From Elusimicrobiota bacterium (GTDB lineage: Bacteria; Elusimicrobiota; Elusimicrobia; Elusimicrobiales; UBA9959): a DNA stretch of 9,043 nucleotides. The stretch is from positions 1 to 9,043 of the forward strand of contig DAOWCC010000097.1 of assembly GCA_030639665.1 (NCBI GenBank), in the 5' to 3' direction. Position numbers and translations under genes: made by a program. Under the pieces are notes generated by a model that saw only the letters and a list, made by a program, of their open reading frames with translations, made no database searches and was not told the DNA's origin. Numbering within the stretch: position 1 is the stretch's first letter; each line of letters begins with the position of its first letter. Positions 1-6,911 of this stretch are shown here, in pieces.

Positions 1-55
1 AGTAACATTCTGACGCATTGTTACCGCGAAAGCTAAAAAGAAGGCCGTAATAAAT

Positions 56-973
56 GTGTTTTTTTCAGGGGCTATAAGCGCTAAAAGAGCGGGCATTAAA
101 TTGTCGGCCATCAAAGCCATGTATAAAGAGGGAATAAGGGCTATTACCGATGACGGCTGCGCTTTAATGAATGAAGATTTATTAAAACAAGCTTTAAAAC
201 TTTCCAAAAAATTAAATATTCCTCTTTTGGAGCATTGCGAAGATCCTCATCTTTCGGCGGGAGGAGTTTTAAATAAAGGCAAAGTAAGCGCGCGGCTTAA
301 ATTGCCGTCCGCGCCTCGGGAAGCTGAGATATTTATTGTTTTGAGAGATATACTGGCCGCCGCCGCTTTAAGAGCGCCACTACATATTCAACACGCGAGC
401 TGCAGGGAAAGTATTGAGCTTTTAAGATGCGCCAAAAAATCGGGCATTTGCGTAACGGCGGAAGTTTGTCCGCATCATTTTACGCTTACCGATGAAGACG
501 CGGCCTCTCTGGATACCAATTTTAAAATGAATCCCCCTTTAAGAGAAAAAAAGGATATAACCGCCATTAAAAAAGGCCTTAAAGACGGAACCATTGACAC
601 TATAGCTTCCGACCATGCTCCTCACCTGAAAAGCGCGAAGAAAAAAAGTTTTATCAAAGCCCCATTCGGCATAATAGGGCTTGAAACCATGCTTGCTTTG
701 GTTATAAGCGAATTGGTTTTAAAAAAGATCATAAGCAAAAAGCGCATGGTTGAGCTTTTATGCTTAAATCCCTCTATCTTATTGGGTTTAAAATCAAAGG
801 GAAGTTTAATGCCCGGCATGGACGCGGATATATGTATTATAGATCCGCTAAAAAAAATAAGTGTTCCTCATAAATTTGTAAGCAAGTCTTCCAATTCTCC
901 CTTTATAGGGAAAAAACTTTCAGGCTGGCCGGTTTTAACCATAGTCGGAGGAAAGGTTGTATACAAGAGATGA
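56..973 (+). CDS. pyrC: Dihydroorotase, 5'-truncated by the window edge
   Basis: Zinc-dependent amidohydrolase that interconverts N-carbamoyl-L-aspartate and L-dihydroorotate, third step of UMP synthesis. Visible from the GTG at 56: metal-binding Asp in ITDDG (residues 30-34), EHCED (59-63), IQHAS with the His ligand at 113, the CPHHF stretch (138-142), the MNPPLR substrate loop (158-163) and the ASDHAPH motif (184-190). This is class I dihydroorotase. The family is usually about 420-430 residues, and the N-terminal 100 or so, including the HxH metal pair, are missing. Family-like sequence also continues upstream of 56 in the same frame (14-55, RIVTAKAKKKAVIN), so the GTG is not the true start. 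An in-frame TGA at 11-13 interrupts the frame there; see findings. The stop overlaps the pyrD ATG by 4 nt (ATGA), showing translational coupling. Function is confident; integrity of the full gene is not. Confidence 0.93.
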   Translation: MFFSGAISAKRAGIKLSAIKAMYKEGIRAITDDGCALMNEDLLKQALKLSKKLNIPLLEHCEDPHLSAGGVLNKGKVSARLKLPSAPREAEIFIVLRDILAAAALRAPLHIQHASCRESIELLRCAKKSGICVTAEVCPHHFTLTDEDAASLDTNFKMNPPLREKKDITAIKKGLKDGTIDTIASDHAPHLKSAKKKSFIKAPFGIIGLETMLALVISELVLKKIISKKRMVELLCLNPSILLGLKSKGSLMPGMDADICIIDPLKKISVPHKFVSKSSNSPFIGKKLSGWPVLTIVGGKVVYKR

Positions 974-1995
974 ACTTTCTATATAAACAAATAATAAGAA
1001 GATTGCTTTTTCAGATTAATCCCGAGCTTATTCATGATTTAATGATAAGTTTCGCTGTATTTTTTCAACGGTTTGATTTTATTTGCTCTATTATCGGCTT
1101 TGTCTGTAAAACCAAAGCGGAGCCTGTTGAAATTAAAGGCATAAAGTTCCAAAACAGGGTCGGACTCGCGGCGGGTTTTGATAAAGATTGTTCGGCGGCT
1201 AAAATAATGTCAAAAGTAGGCTTTGGGTTTTTGGAGCTTGGCACCATAACCTTAAGGCCTCAGCCGGGTAATCCAAAGCCCAGATTATTCAGATTGCCCG
1301 AAGAACAAGCCATCATAAACAGAATGGGTTTTAATAATATCGGCGCGAAGGCCGCTGCGAAAAATCTTGAAAAAATAGGCAAAATTGATATTCCGATAGG
1401 AATTAATATCGGTAAGAATGCCGACTGTCCTCTTGAAGACGCCGCTTCAAACTATTTACAGTCGCTTGAGATTCTTTATCCCTATGGCGATTATTTTACG
1501 CTTAATATAAGCTCTCCGAATACCAAGGATTTAAGAGCTTTACATGAAACTGAAAAATTTAAGAATCTGATAGAGCCTATTTTAAATTTTGTAAATTCAA
1601 AACCTGAAAAGAAACCGGTCTTTATTAAAATATCTCCCGATATTGAAACTTCCGACCTTGAGAATATTTCAAAGATGGCCCTGGAAATGAATTTTGGTTT
1701 GATAGCCACAAATACCACCGTAAGAAGGGATGTGTTAAAAAAGGATTATGGGGATATACAGGGCGGTTTAAGCGGACGGCCTCTAAAAGAACTTTCAAAT
1801 GATATTTTAAAGAAAACCGTAGCGCTTGCCGACGGTAAAACTCCCATCATGGCTTCTGGCGGTATCGTAAATTGTAAAATTGCCGCTGAAAAGCTGGAAT
1901 TGGGAGCTGATTTATTGCAGGTTTATACGGGACTTATTTATGAAGGCCCCTTTTTTGTGAAAGATATATTAAAATATATAAGCAATAGTAAGTAG
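970..1995 (+). CDS. pyrD: Dihydroorotate dehydrogenase, class 2 (quinone-dependent)
   Basis: FMN enzyme oxidising dihydroorotate to orotate and passing electrons to membrane quinone. At 341 residues it matches class 2 length (about 335-340). The N-terminal helical segment (LLFQINPELIHD, 12-23) is the class 2 membrane-associating region, absent from class 1. Further motifs are GLAAGFDKD (65-73), NRMGFNN (117-123), NISSPNT (179-185, with the class 2 catalytic base expected at Ser182), NTTVRRD, GGLSGRPL and the FMN phosphate-binding MASGGI, followed by LQVYTGLIYEGP. No partner electron-transfer subunit (pyrK) is present, which fits class 2. The ATG lies inside the pyrC stop (ATGA), so translation is probably coupled. 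Its last codons and stop run into a heptamer repeat array. Class 2 identity implies, by family knowledge, that the host makes quinones. Confidence 0.97.
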   Translation: MNFLYKQIIRRLLFQINPELIHDLMISFAVFFQRFDFICSIIGFVCKTKAEPVEIKGIKFQNRVGLAAGFDKDCSAAKIMSKVGFGFLELGTITLRPQPGNPKPRLFRLPEEQAIINRMGFNNIGAKAAAKNLEKIGKIDIPIGINIGKNADCPLEDAASNYLQSLEILYPYGDYFTLNISSPNTKDLRALHETEKFKNLIEPILNFVNSKPEKKPVFIKISPDIETSDLENISKMALEMNFGLIATNTTVRRDVLKKDYGDIQGGLSGRPLKELSNDILKKTVALADGKTPIMASGGIVNCKIAAEKLELGADLLQVYTGLIYEGPFFVKDILKYISNSK

Positions 1996-2021
1996 AGAGC
2001 AGAAATTAGTGAGCAGTGAAT
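1987..2021 (+). repeat. Degenerate heptamer tandem array in the pyrD-pyrF spacer
   Basis: Five consecutive 7-mers can be read: agtaagt, agagagc, agaaatt, agtgagc, agtgaat, with a loose consensus AGNRARY. The array begins within the last three pyrD codons, includes its stop, and fills most of the 54-nt spacer before pyrF. No hairpin or terminator is apparent. It resembles in style the short tandemly repeated heptamers known from cyanobacterial spacers, but the unit differs and no kinship is claimed. Confidence 0.6.
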
Positions 2022-2049
2022 AAGGATTTTTAAAACAGAGAATTGCTTT

Positions 2050-2727
2050 ATGAAAAATACCGAATTAATATTAGCCTTGGATGTTGAAAATTTATCATCA
2101 GCTGAAAATTTATTATCCAAGTTTAAGGGGATTGTAAAATACTATAAAGTCGGCTCAAGCTTATTCACGCTTGAGGGGCCGAAAGTTATTGATATTGTTC
2201 ATAAATACGGCGGAAAAGTTTTTTTGGATTTAAAATTCCATGATATTCCAAATACCGTTAAAAATGCGGTAATGAGCGCGCAAAAACTCGGCGTTTATGC
2301 TCTGTCTCTTCATATATCGGGCGGAGTCAAAATGCTGGAAGTTTGCGCGAGTCTGGATGAAAGGCCTAAGCTTTGGGGCATAAGCGTCCTTACAAGTTTT
2401 GATGAGGAATCTTTCGCTCTTACTGGCTTTAGGGACAATATTGCTTCAACAATGGATAAATTTTCGGATTTGGGAGTGTCTGCGGGTTTAAACGGTCTTG
2501 TTTGCTCGGGCTTTGAAATTGAAATGCTGAGAAAGAAATTTCCCGAAGATATTAATATAGTGGTTCCGGGCATAAGGCTTGGCAACGCGGATGACGATCA
2601 AAAAAGAATTATCACTCCCAAAAAAGCCAAAGAATTGGGAGCGGATTTCATAGTTGTGGGCAGGCCCATTCTTAAGAGCCAGAAGCCTGAAGAGACCGTC
2701 AAAATTATTTTAAAGGAGCTTGAATAA
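2050..2727 (+). CDS. pyrF: Orotidine 5'-phosphate decarboxylase (short bacterial type)
   Basis: Decarboxylates OMP to UMP, the last step of the de novo route, as a cofactor-free TIM barrel. The start LILALDV (Asp11) is typical. The catalytic tetrad is visible as Lys33 (YKVG) and DLKFHDIPNT (60-69; Asp60, Lys62, Asp65). The phosphate-binding elements are PGIR (173-176) and VVGRPI (202-207). Length of 225 residues is normal for the roughly 230-residue bacterial form. It follows pyrD by 54 nt; only a weak purine-rich stretch (cagaga) precedes the ATG, so initiation may depend on read-through from pyrD. The stop TAA is immediately followed by the pyrE ATG. Placement between pyrD and pyrE supports the assignment strongly. 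Confidence 0.96.
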   Translation: MKNTELILALDVENLSSAENLLSKFKGIVKYYKVGSSLFTLEGPKVIDIVHKYGGKVFLDLKFHDIPNTVKNAVMSAQKLGVYALSLHISGGVKMLEVCASLDERPKLWGISVLTSFDEESFALTGFRDNIASTMDKFSDLGVSAGLNGLVCSGFEIEMLRKKFPEDINIVVPGIRLGNADDDQKRIITPKKAKELGADFIVVGRPILKSQKPEETVKIILKELE

Positions 2728-3294
2728 ATGAACGCGACTGCAATGAAAAAATACTTCAAAGAATCCGGAGCTTTTAAGGCCGGACATTTTATTCTCTCAT
2801 CCGGTTTGCACAGCCCTGATTATATTCAGTGCGCCTCGGCTTTAAAAAATCCCGAGAAAGCCCATGAATTGGGCGGCATGCTTAAAAAAATATGGAAAGG
2901 AGATAAGCCCGATTTAATTCTTTCTCCCGCTATGGGCGGCTTAATAATAGGCCATGAAACCGCTAAGGCTTTCGGAGTTGATTTTATTTTTACTGAAAGG
3001 CAAAACGGTAAAATGGTTTTAAGGCGCGGCTTTAAAATTAACAGAGGCGTTAAAATTATTATAGTGGAAGATGTTTTTACGACCGGCCGCTCCACTATGG
3101 AAACATATGAAATAGTTAAGGCTTACGGCGCCAATGTATTGGGCGCTCTTTCAATTATAAATAGAATGGGCGATAAGAAATTTTATTTTCCTTATAAGAG
3201 TCTTTTGAAAGTTGATTTGAAAGCTTACAGTTTTGGCGCTTGTCCGCTATGCGATAAAGGTCTGCCTCTTCAAAAACCCGGCAGCAGAAATTAA
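2728..3294 (+). CDS. pyrE: Orotate phosphoribosyltransferase
   Basis: Joins orotate and PRPP to give OMP, the step before PyrF. The key feature is the PRPP-binding signature IIVEDVFTTGRST (111-123), preceded by an acidic pair and hydrophobic strand as in all type I phosphoribosyltransferases. The N-terminal region GHFILSSGLHSPDYIQ (19-34) is the usual OPRT substrate region, SPAMGGLIIG (66-75) follows, and TERQNGKMVLRRGF (89-102) is the flexible loop with PRPP-contacting Lys/Arg. The C-terminal CPLC...KPGSR (172-187) is characteristic of one OPRT subgroup. Many relatives read TTGGS where this has TTGRS, a tolerated variant. The ATG abuts the pyrF stop, with an internal Shine-Dalgarno (aaggag) in the last pyrF codons. 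Last gene of the operon; it converges on the MFS gene with 44 nt between stops. Confidence 0.96.
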   Translation: MNATAMKKYFKESGAFKAGHFILSSGLHSPDYIQCASALKNPEKAHELGGMLKKIWKGDKPDLILSPAMGGLIIGHETAKAFGVDFIFTERQNGKMVLRRGFKINRGVKIIIVEDVFTTGRSTMETYEIVKAYGANVLGALSIINRMGDKKFYFPYKSLLKVDLKAYSFGACPLCDKGLPLQKPGSRN

Positions 3295-3307
3295 TTAGTG
3301 ATGTTTC

Positions 3308-3339
3308 TTATTGCCATGTTCCCAAATTGCCTTGTTGCC
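3308..3339. repeat. Degenerate octamer tandem array in the convergent pyrE/MFS spacer
   Basis: Four 8-bp units can be read: ttattgcc, atgttccc, aaattgcc, ttgttgcc, consensus NNNTTGCC, with its last base inside the MFS stop codon (3339-3341, minus strand). It occupies most of the 44 nt between the two converging stops. I see no stem-loop with a T-run, so this does not look like a normal intrinsic terminator. Confidence 0.6.
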
Positions 3340-4631
3340 TAAATCGTTTTAGGTTCTTCTTCGGAGGTTTCTTCAGGCGGAGTTTCGTCATCTTCCATTT
3401 TTTCGGATAAATCCGTATAGAATATAAAGTAGAGAGTTCCCAGAACGCCGAAGCCTGAAGCTACCATTAAAGTCATTTCCGGCGATAAGAGCCAAAGAAA
3501 GCCCCCTCCCAAAGCCGCGACGGAAACCACTACATCTCGGATAAAATAATATGTGCCGTAAGCCATCGCTCGATTATCTTTCGGCGATAAATCCAAGATT
3601 AAGCCTTTTCTCGTGGGTTCGCCGAATTCTTTCAAGCCTCTGATTATAAAAGCCAATACCAAGGCTGAAAATGAATTTGAGAATAGAATAAATATTGGGA
3701 AAAGCGAGAAGAAAATAAAACTTATGACAATATACTTCTTTTTGCTTTTACGGCGCGCGGCTTCGCTTCCATTTTCCGAGTCATAAGCCTGCGAGCCGCT
3801 TTTTTCCACAAGATAAGCTACAGGAATATATATAAGAATGGCTGTAATCATTTCTATGGCGGTTAAAAGGCCGAATTGAAATGTTCCTATTTTTATAAAT
3901 TTAACGCACCAGATTACCACAAAAGCATAGGGTATTTGTTCGCAAAAACGCACAAGTATATCCGATATCAATAGCCGTTTTAAAGTCGGGTTTATCAATT
4001 TGAACATTTTAAGCGGGCTGAATCTGAATTTCATTTTATCCGGTATCTTGGGAGTTTCCAGCAGATTGGACTGAATAAAAATTGAAATTACGGATAATAT
4101 AAAAGCTATGGAAAAAGCCACTCTGATGCCTGTTATATCTCCCCAAATACTTAAACATGCTCCGCCAAGAATAGGGCCCAAGGCCATAGGCACCCTTCTG
4201 GTTATTGAATGAAGAGTAACGCCCATGGTTCTTTTATTAATGGGAATTGATTGGGATATCACGCTCATTATAGCGGGAAGGGATATCGCTGACCATGAAA
4301 TAAAGAATATGGCGCCCACAATGGCGGCTTGCCAATAAGGAAATATTATTATTATCAAATAGCCTATTGAGGCCATGATATTAAAGAATATCAATGACTT
4401 TTTATAGCCGAATCTATCGCTTAAATATCCGCCGGGGATGGAATAAACGGCGCTTAGAAAATTATCCAGAGCGTTTAAGAGACCTATGGCAATACTGCCG
4501 CCGCCGAGAGCTATAATATAAAGCGGAAGAAAGCGTTCCCCCATTCTTTCGCCGAGTTCAACAAACAGAACAACCGTTAGGAGTACGGCAATATTCTTTT
4601 TTAGTGAAAGGAATTCGATTATTTTTTTCAT
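3339..4631 (-). CDS. MFS family permease, substrate unknown
   Basis: 430-residue inner-membrane transporter with twelve predicted helices in two six-helix halves. The classic MFS motif A is present between helices 2 and 3 (GGYLSDRFGYKKS, 67-79). A basic loop (about 190-218) links the halves. Between helices 8 and 9 is an unusually polar insertion (about 278-299, SGSQAYDSENGSEAARRKSK) where the motif A-like turn normally is. The C-terminus (about 408-430) is a soluble acidic tail rich in Glu, Asp and Pro. Helix 10-11 carries RGLKEFGEPTRKGL, a pattern I associate with poorly characterised MFS proteins of uncultured bacteria. No Shine-Dalgarno precedes the ATG; a promoter lies just upstream. It is divergently arranged with the exported protein at 4738. 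Drug, sugar or metabolite efflux are all possible; the sequence does not decide. Confidence 0.9.
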   Translation of the reverse strand: MKKIIEFLSLKKNIAVLLTVVLFVELGERMGERFLPLYIIALGGGSIAIGLLNALDNFLSAVYSIPGGYLSDRFGYKKSLIFFNIMASIGYLIIIIFPYWQAAIVGAIFFISWSAISLPAIMSVISQSIPINKRTMGVTLHSITRRVPMALGPILGGACLSIWGDITGIRVAFSIAFILSVISIFIQSNLLETPKIPDKMKFRFSPLKMFKLINPTLKRLLISDILVRFCEQIPYAFVVIWCVKFIKIGTFQFGLLTAIEMITAILIYIPVAYLVEKSGSQAYDSENGSEAARRKSKKKYIVISFIFFSLFPIFILFSNSFSALVLAFIIRGLKEFGEPTRKGLILDLSPKDNRAMAYGTYYFIRDVVVSVAALGGGFLWLLSPEMTLMVASGFGVLGTLYFIFYTDLSEKMEDDETPPEETSEEEPKTI

Positions 4632-4641
4632 TTAAGGTGTA

Positions 4642-4669
4642 ATAATATAATTTAAGAATTCAATGACAA
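4642..4669 (-). promoter_or_regulatory. Sigma70-type promoter for the MFS gene
   Basis: On the minus strand TTGTCA (4669-4664) is followed after 16 nt by TATTAT (4647-4642). The -10 ends only 10 nt before the ATG at 4631, so a start point 6-7 nt downstream would leave a leader of about 4 nt, with no Shine-Dalgarno. The boxes are good by eye but untested. Confidence 0.55.
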
Positions 4670-4680
4670 AATAGCTGTTA

Positions 4681-4720
4681 ACTGCTGTACTGTCGCGCTG
4701 TCGCACTATCGCGCTAATTT
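4681..4720. repeat. Degenerate octamer tandem array in the divergent MFS/exported-protein spacer
   Basis: Three clear 8-bp units at 4689-4712 (actgtcgc, gctgtcgc, actatcgc; consensus RCTRTCGC) are flanked by two decayed ones (actgctgt at 4681 and gctaattt at 4713). The array is markedly more GC-rich than the flanking AT-rich promoter DNA and lies between the two divergent promoters. The unit is different from the other two arrays in the window. Confidence 0.65.
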
Positions 4721-4725
4721 ATTAT
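4698..4725 (+). promoter_or_regulatory. Possible promoter for the exported protein, -35 within the octamer array
   Basis: TATTAT at 4720-4725 lies 12 nt before the ATG at 4738. Sixteen nt upstream of it is CTGTCG (4698-4703), one of the octamer units and a weak match to TTGACA. The neighbouring unit offers the same hexamer 8 bp further upstream. No Shine-Dalgarno is present before the ATG (aattaaaaat), so the mRNA is probably nearly leaderless. Confidence 0.4.
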
Positions 4726-4737
4726 ACAATTAAAAAT

Positions 4738-5544
4738 ATGAGCGCGAAAAAAATATTACAAACGATTTTAATTGTGGGTATTGTCTTTTTTGTTTATTCC
4801 GGTTTAATTGTTCGCGATACCCATGCCAGAGTATATTCATCTAAAAATGGAAAATACACCGTGGAAGTGAAATCCGATTTTTCGCGCGATGCCGGAGACG
4901 CTCACTATAAAGTAAAAGATGAAGACGGAGAAATTATTTCAAAATTTAAAACGAAATTATCTCCCATATCAATGATGCCCTTAAATAACGGCAAAAGAAT
5001 TATCGGGTTTTATGGCTCTGTCGGGAGAACTGTTATCATAACTCAATTGCGTTTCTACAGTATGGAAGGCAAGCTTATTGGAAAATATGGTTTATTCGCG
5101 ACCGGCAGCGGCGGTCAAGATATAACGGAGAATGGCGAATATTATGTTTATAGCTGGAGGAAGGATAAAAAAAGCGGAATTGATTTGTTTGATACACGAA
5201 GCGGAAAAAAAATATGGAGTAAAACTTTTAAAAAATTGGTAAGCGGAGTTAAGATTTCAGATGACGGACAATGGGTTGTCGCAATGTTTAAGAAAGGCGG
5301 GTCAAAAGAAATTTATTTATTGGACAATGAAGGAGATTTAAAATGGTCCGGCAGTATTAATACCCGCAATATTTGCGCCATATCTTCCATAAATGAAGAC
5401 GGCTCTATTTTTGAAGTAACTGAAAGCAAGATGGTTCATGATGAAGAAGACGGTTATATGCATAGGGTGCGTGTAAAAAAAATTATTTATGCCAATAATG
5501 ACGGTGAAGTGGAAATAGCGGAAATGATTGTTTCCCCCCGCTAA
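4738..5544 (+). CDS. Exported WD40/PQQ-like beta-propeller-type protein, function unknown
   Basis: 268 residues. I do not recognise a named family. The N-terminus is a short basic stretch (SAKK) followed by a hydrophobic helix (about 6-25) and THA-RV at 28-32, a reasonable signal-peptidase site; it could also stay as a membrane anchor. The rest is soluble and built of repeated strand patterns with recurring Asp/Asn-Gly turns: SSKNGKY, DEDGEI, SMEGKL, ENGEYYVYSW, DTRSGKKIWSK, SDDGQWV, DNEGDLKWSG and NEDGSIF, as in WD40- or PQQ-like propeller blades in which a short phrase such as SGKKIW closes a blade. At this size perhaps four to five blades fit, short for a full propeller. No catalytic motif is seen. 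It lies in the periplasm or on the outer face of the inner membrane. It is divergent from the MFS gene, and its stop is 8 nt from the converging ccdA stop. Confidence 0.75.
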   Translation: MSAKKILQTILIVGIVFFVYSGLIVRDTHARVYSSKNGKYTVEVKSDFSRDAGDAHYKVKDEDGEIISKFKTKLSPISMMPLNNGKRIIGFYGSVGRTVIITQLRFYSMEGKLIGKYGLFATGSGGQDITENGEYYVYSWRKDKKSGIDLFDTRSGKKIWSKTFKKLVSGVKISDDGQWVVAMFKKGGSKEIYLLDNEGDLKWSGSINTRNICAISSINEDGSIFEVTESKMVHDEEDGYMHRVRVKKIIYANNDGEVEIAEMIVSPR

Positions 5545-5552
5545 AACTCCTG

Positions 5553-6230
5553 TTAGAAATTCAATTTATCAAAAAATAAAAGCGCGCCGAGAACGGCAAT
5601 AATAATGCCGGCTATTCTTTCGGTATAGAGCAGGGCTTTTTTATGTTTGGCAATCCATTGGAAGAATTTCGCCGTTAAAAGAGCCGAGAGTATGAACGGT
5701 ATGGCAAGTCCTATGGAATAAACAAAAAGAAGAGCGACACCTTGATAAATTTTATCACTGCCGGCTGCCAGCGCCAATATGCCGGCAAGTATCGGTCCGA
5801 TACAGGGCGACCAGCCGAGCGCGAAAGCGAATCCCATCAAAAATGAGCCGAAATGGCCGGGCTTTATTTTTTTCATTGAAAAGTGTTTGTCATAATTTAA
5901 GGCCCTAAAGCTTATGAGGCCCGTCATATGTATGCCCATGAAAAACAGTATAAAGCCTAAAACTTTGAGCAGTATGTCTTTGTATTCGAATAGGATATTT
6001 CCCAAGCTTGAGGCGGCTGCGCCGAGAATCGAAAATGCTATGGAGAAGCCCGCCGTAAAAAACAGGGAATTGATTACGGCTTTTTTTGTCGCGGCTTTAT
6101 GGTCGCCTTCGGAAAGTTCCTTCGCTGAAAAGCCCGATATTAAAGATAAATAACCAGGTAATAGCGGAAGCACGCATGGCGTGAAAAAAGAGGCTAAGCC
6201 GGCGGCAAAAGCTGTGATGTAAGCTATCAT
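5553..6230 (-). CDS. ccdA: CcdA/DsbD-type thiol-disulfide transmembrane electron carrier
   Basis: Six-helix inner-membrane protein that carries reducing equivalents from cytoplasmic thioredoxin to periplasmic thiol proteins, for cytochrome c maturation or disulfide reduction. The two signature cysteines are in pseudo-symmetric contexts: SFFTPCVLPLLPGY (Cys19, helix 1) and GWSPCIGPILAG (Cys143, helix 4). Length of 225 residues matches free-standing CcdA rather than full DsbD, since the periplasmic alpha and gamma domains are absent. A His/Lys-rich cytoplasmic loop (112-126) separates the halves. It is 31 nt downstream of kdsC on the same strand, with AGGA about 9 nt before its ATG, so the two are probably co-transcribed. 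No thioredoxin-like partner or cytochrome c gene is in the window, so the physiological target is unknown. Confidence 0.92.
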   Translation of the reverse strand: MIAYITAFAAGLASFFTPCVLPLLPGYLSLISGFSAKELSEGDHKAATKKAVINSLFFTAGFSIAFSILGAAASSLGNILFEYKDILLKVLGFILFFMGIHMTGLISFRALNYDKHFSMKKIKPGHFGSFLMGFAFALGWSPCIGPILAGILALAAGSDKIYQGVALLFVYSIGLAIPFILSALLTAKFFQWIAKHKKALLYTERIAGIIIAVLGALLFFDKLNF

Positions 6231-6261
6231 AATCTGGAATCCTATATGTTTCTGGCGGGGT

Positions 6262-6873
6262 TTAGGAATTTATTTGTGAGTATTCCGAGTATTTAACTAT
6301 TTTCATTTTATGTTTTTCTATAGTGGGCCAATGAGCCGTTTCAACATATTCCATAACTTTATCCCAATGTCCGCGGCTTTTGAGTATCAGGTCGCAAACT
6401 TCTCTTACCGCCCCCTGTCCGCCGGCTTTTTCAGTTATAAAATGAGATACTTTTTTAACTTCTTCAATGGCATTATTCGGAGCGCAGGCAAGACCCACTT
6501 TTTTAAGCACCGGTATATCCGTTAAATCGTCGCCGATATAGGCCGTATTTTCGGGTTTTATTCCGGCATCTTTCAATATTTCTTCCAGAGGTTTTGTTTT
6601 GGAAAGAAAGCCCTGATAGGCATATCTCATTGCCAATGTTTTGGCTCGCTCTTGGGCGTCTTCGGATTCTCTGCCCGTAATTACCCCGCTTGAAATGTTG
6701 AAAAGGGCGAGCATTCTGATGCCAATGCCGTCGACGGCGTTAAAAGATTTAAATTCCTGTGTTTTTCCGTTTTGTTGAGGGAGGAAGTACATTTTTCCAT
6801 CAGTCAATACTCCGTCCACATCCATCAAAAGGAGTTCAATTTTTTTAGCTTTTTCAATAATTGTCTTATCCAT
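6262..6873 (-). CDS. kdsC: 3-deoxy-D-manno-octulosonate 8-phosphate phosphatase (KdsC-type HAD)
   Basis: Cytoplasmic HAD phosphatase releasing KDO from KDO-8-phosphate, for the inner core of lipopolysaccharide. HAD motifs are in order: motif I MDVDGVLTDG (17-26; nucleophile Asp18, acid/base Asp20), motif II ITGRES (65-70), motif III Lys94 in KTKP, motif IV YIGDDLTD (112-119; Asp115, Asp116), then the KdsC-family AGGQGAVRE (150-158). It lacks a cap domain, as expected for the tetrameric C0-type family. At 203 residues it is slightly longer than the usual 170-190 because of a C-terminal extension (about 168-203) rich in aromatic and charged residues. Cap-less HADs acting on related sugar phosphates (the KDN-9-P or YrbI group) look similar, so the substrate is inferred. 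First gene of the pair with ccdA; a -10 box is 7 nt before the ATG. Confidence 0.9.
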   Translation of the reverse strand: MDKTIIEKAKKIELLLMDVDGVLTDGKMYFLPQQNGKTQEFKSFNAVDGIGIRMLALFNISSGVITGRESEDAQERAKTLAMRYAYQGFLSKTKPLEEILKDAGIKPENTAYIGDDLTDIPVLKKVGLACAPNNAIEEVKKVSHFITEKAGGQGAVREVCDLILKSRGHWDKVMEYVETAHWPTIEKHKMKIVKYSEYSQINS

Positions 6874-6880
6874 AGTTTAA

Positions 6881-6886
6881 ATTATA
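6881..6886 (-). promoter_or_regulatory. Consensus -10 box for kdsC-ccdA, likely leaderless
   Basis: A perfect TATAAT on the minus strand, 7 nt from the kdsC ATG at 6873. Transcription starting 6-7 nt after the box would begin at or next to the start codon. A weak -35 (AAGATT, 6909-6904, 17-nt spacing) is the best I can see, and there is no Shine-Dalgarno in the possible leader. The promoter would run out of the edge of the repeat element at 6912. Confidence 0.45.
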
Positions 6887-6911
6887 CTTAAATTGGGAGG
6901 AGTAATCTTGA

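Noticed and set aside
1..13. TGA recoded as an amino acid (alternative genetic code)
   Set aside because: TGA ends pyrC in a typical ATGA overlap with pyrD, and none of the other genes contains an internal TGA.
622..819. Minus-strand open frames inside pyr genes and inside kdsC, ccdA and the FlgO/barrel gene
   Set aside because: They are antisense shadows of strongly supported coding genes without ribosome sites or recognisable domains.
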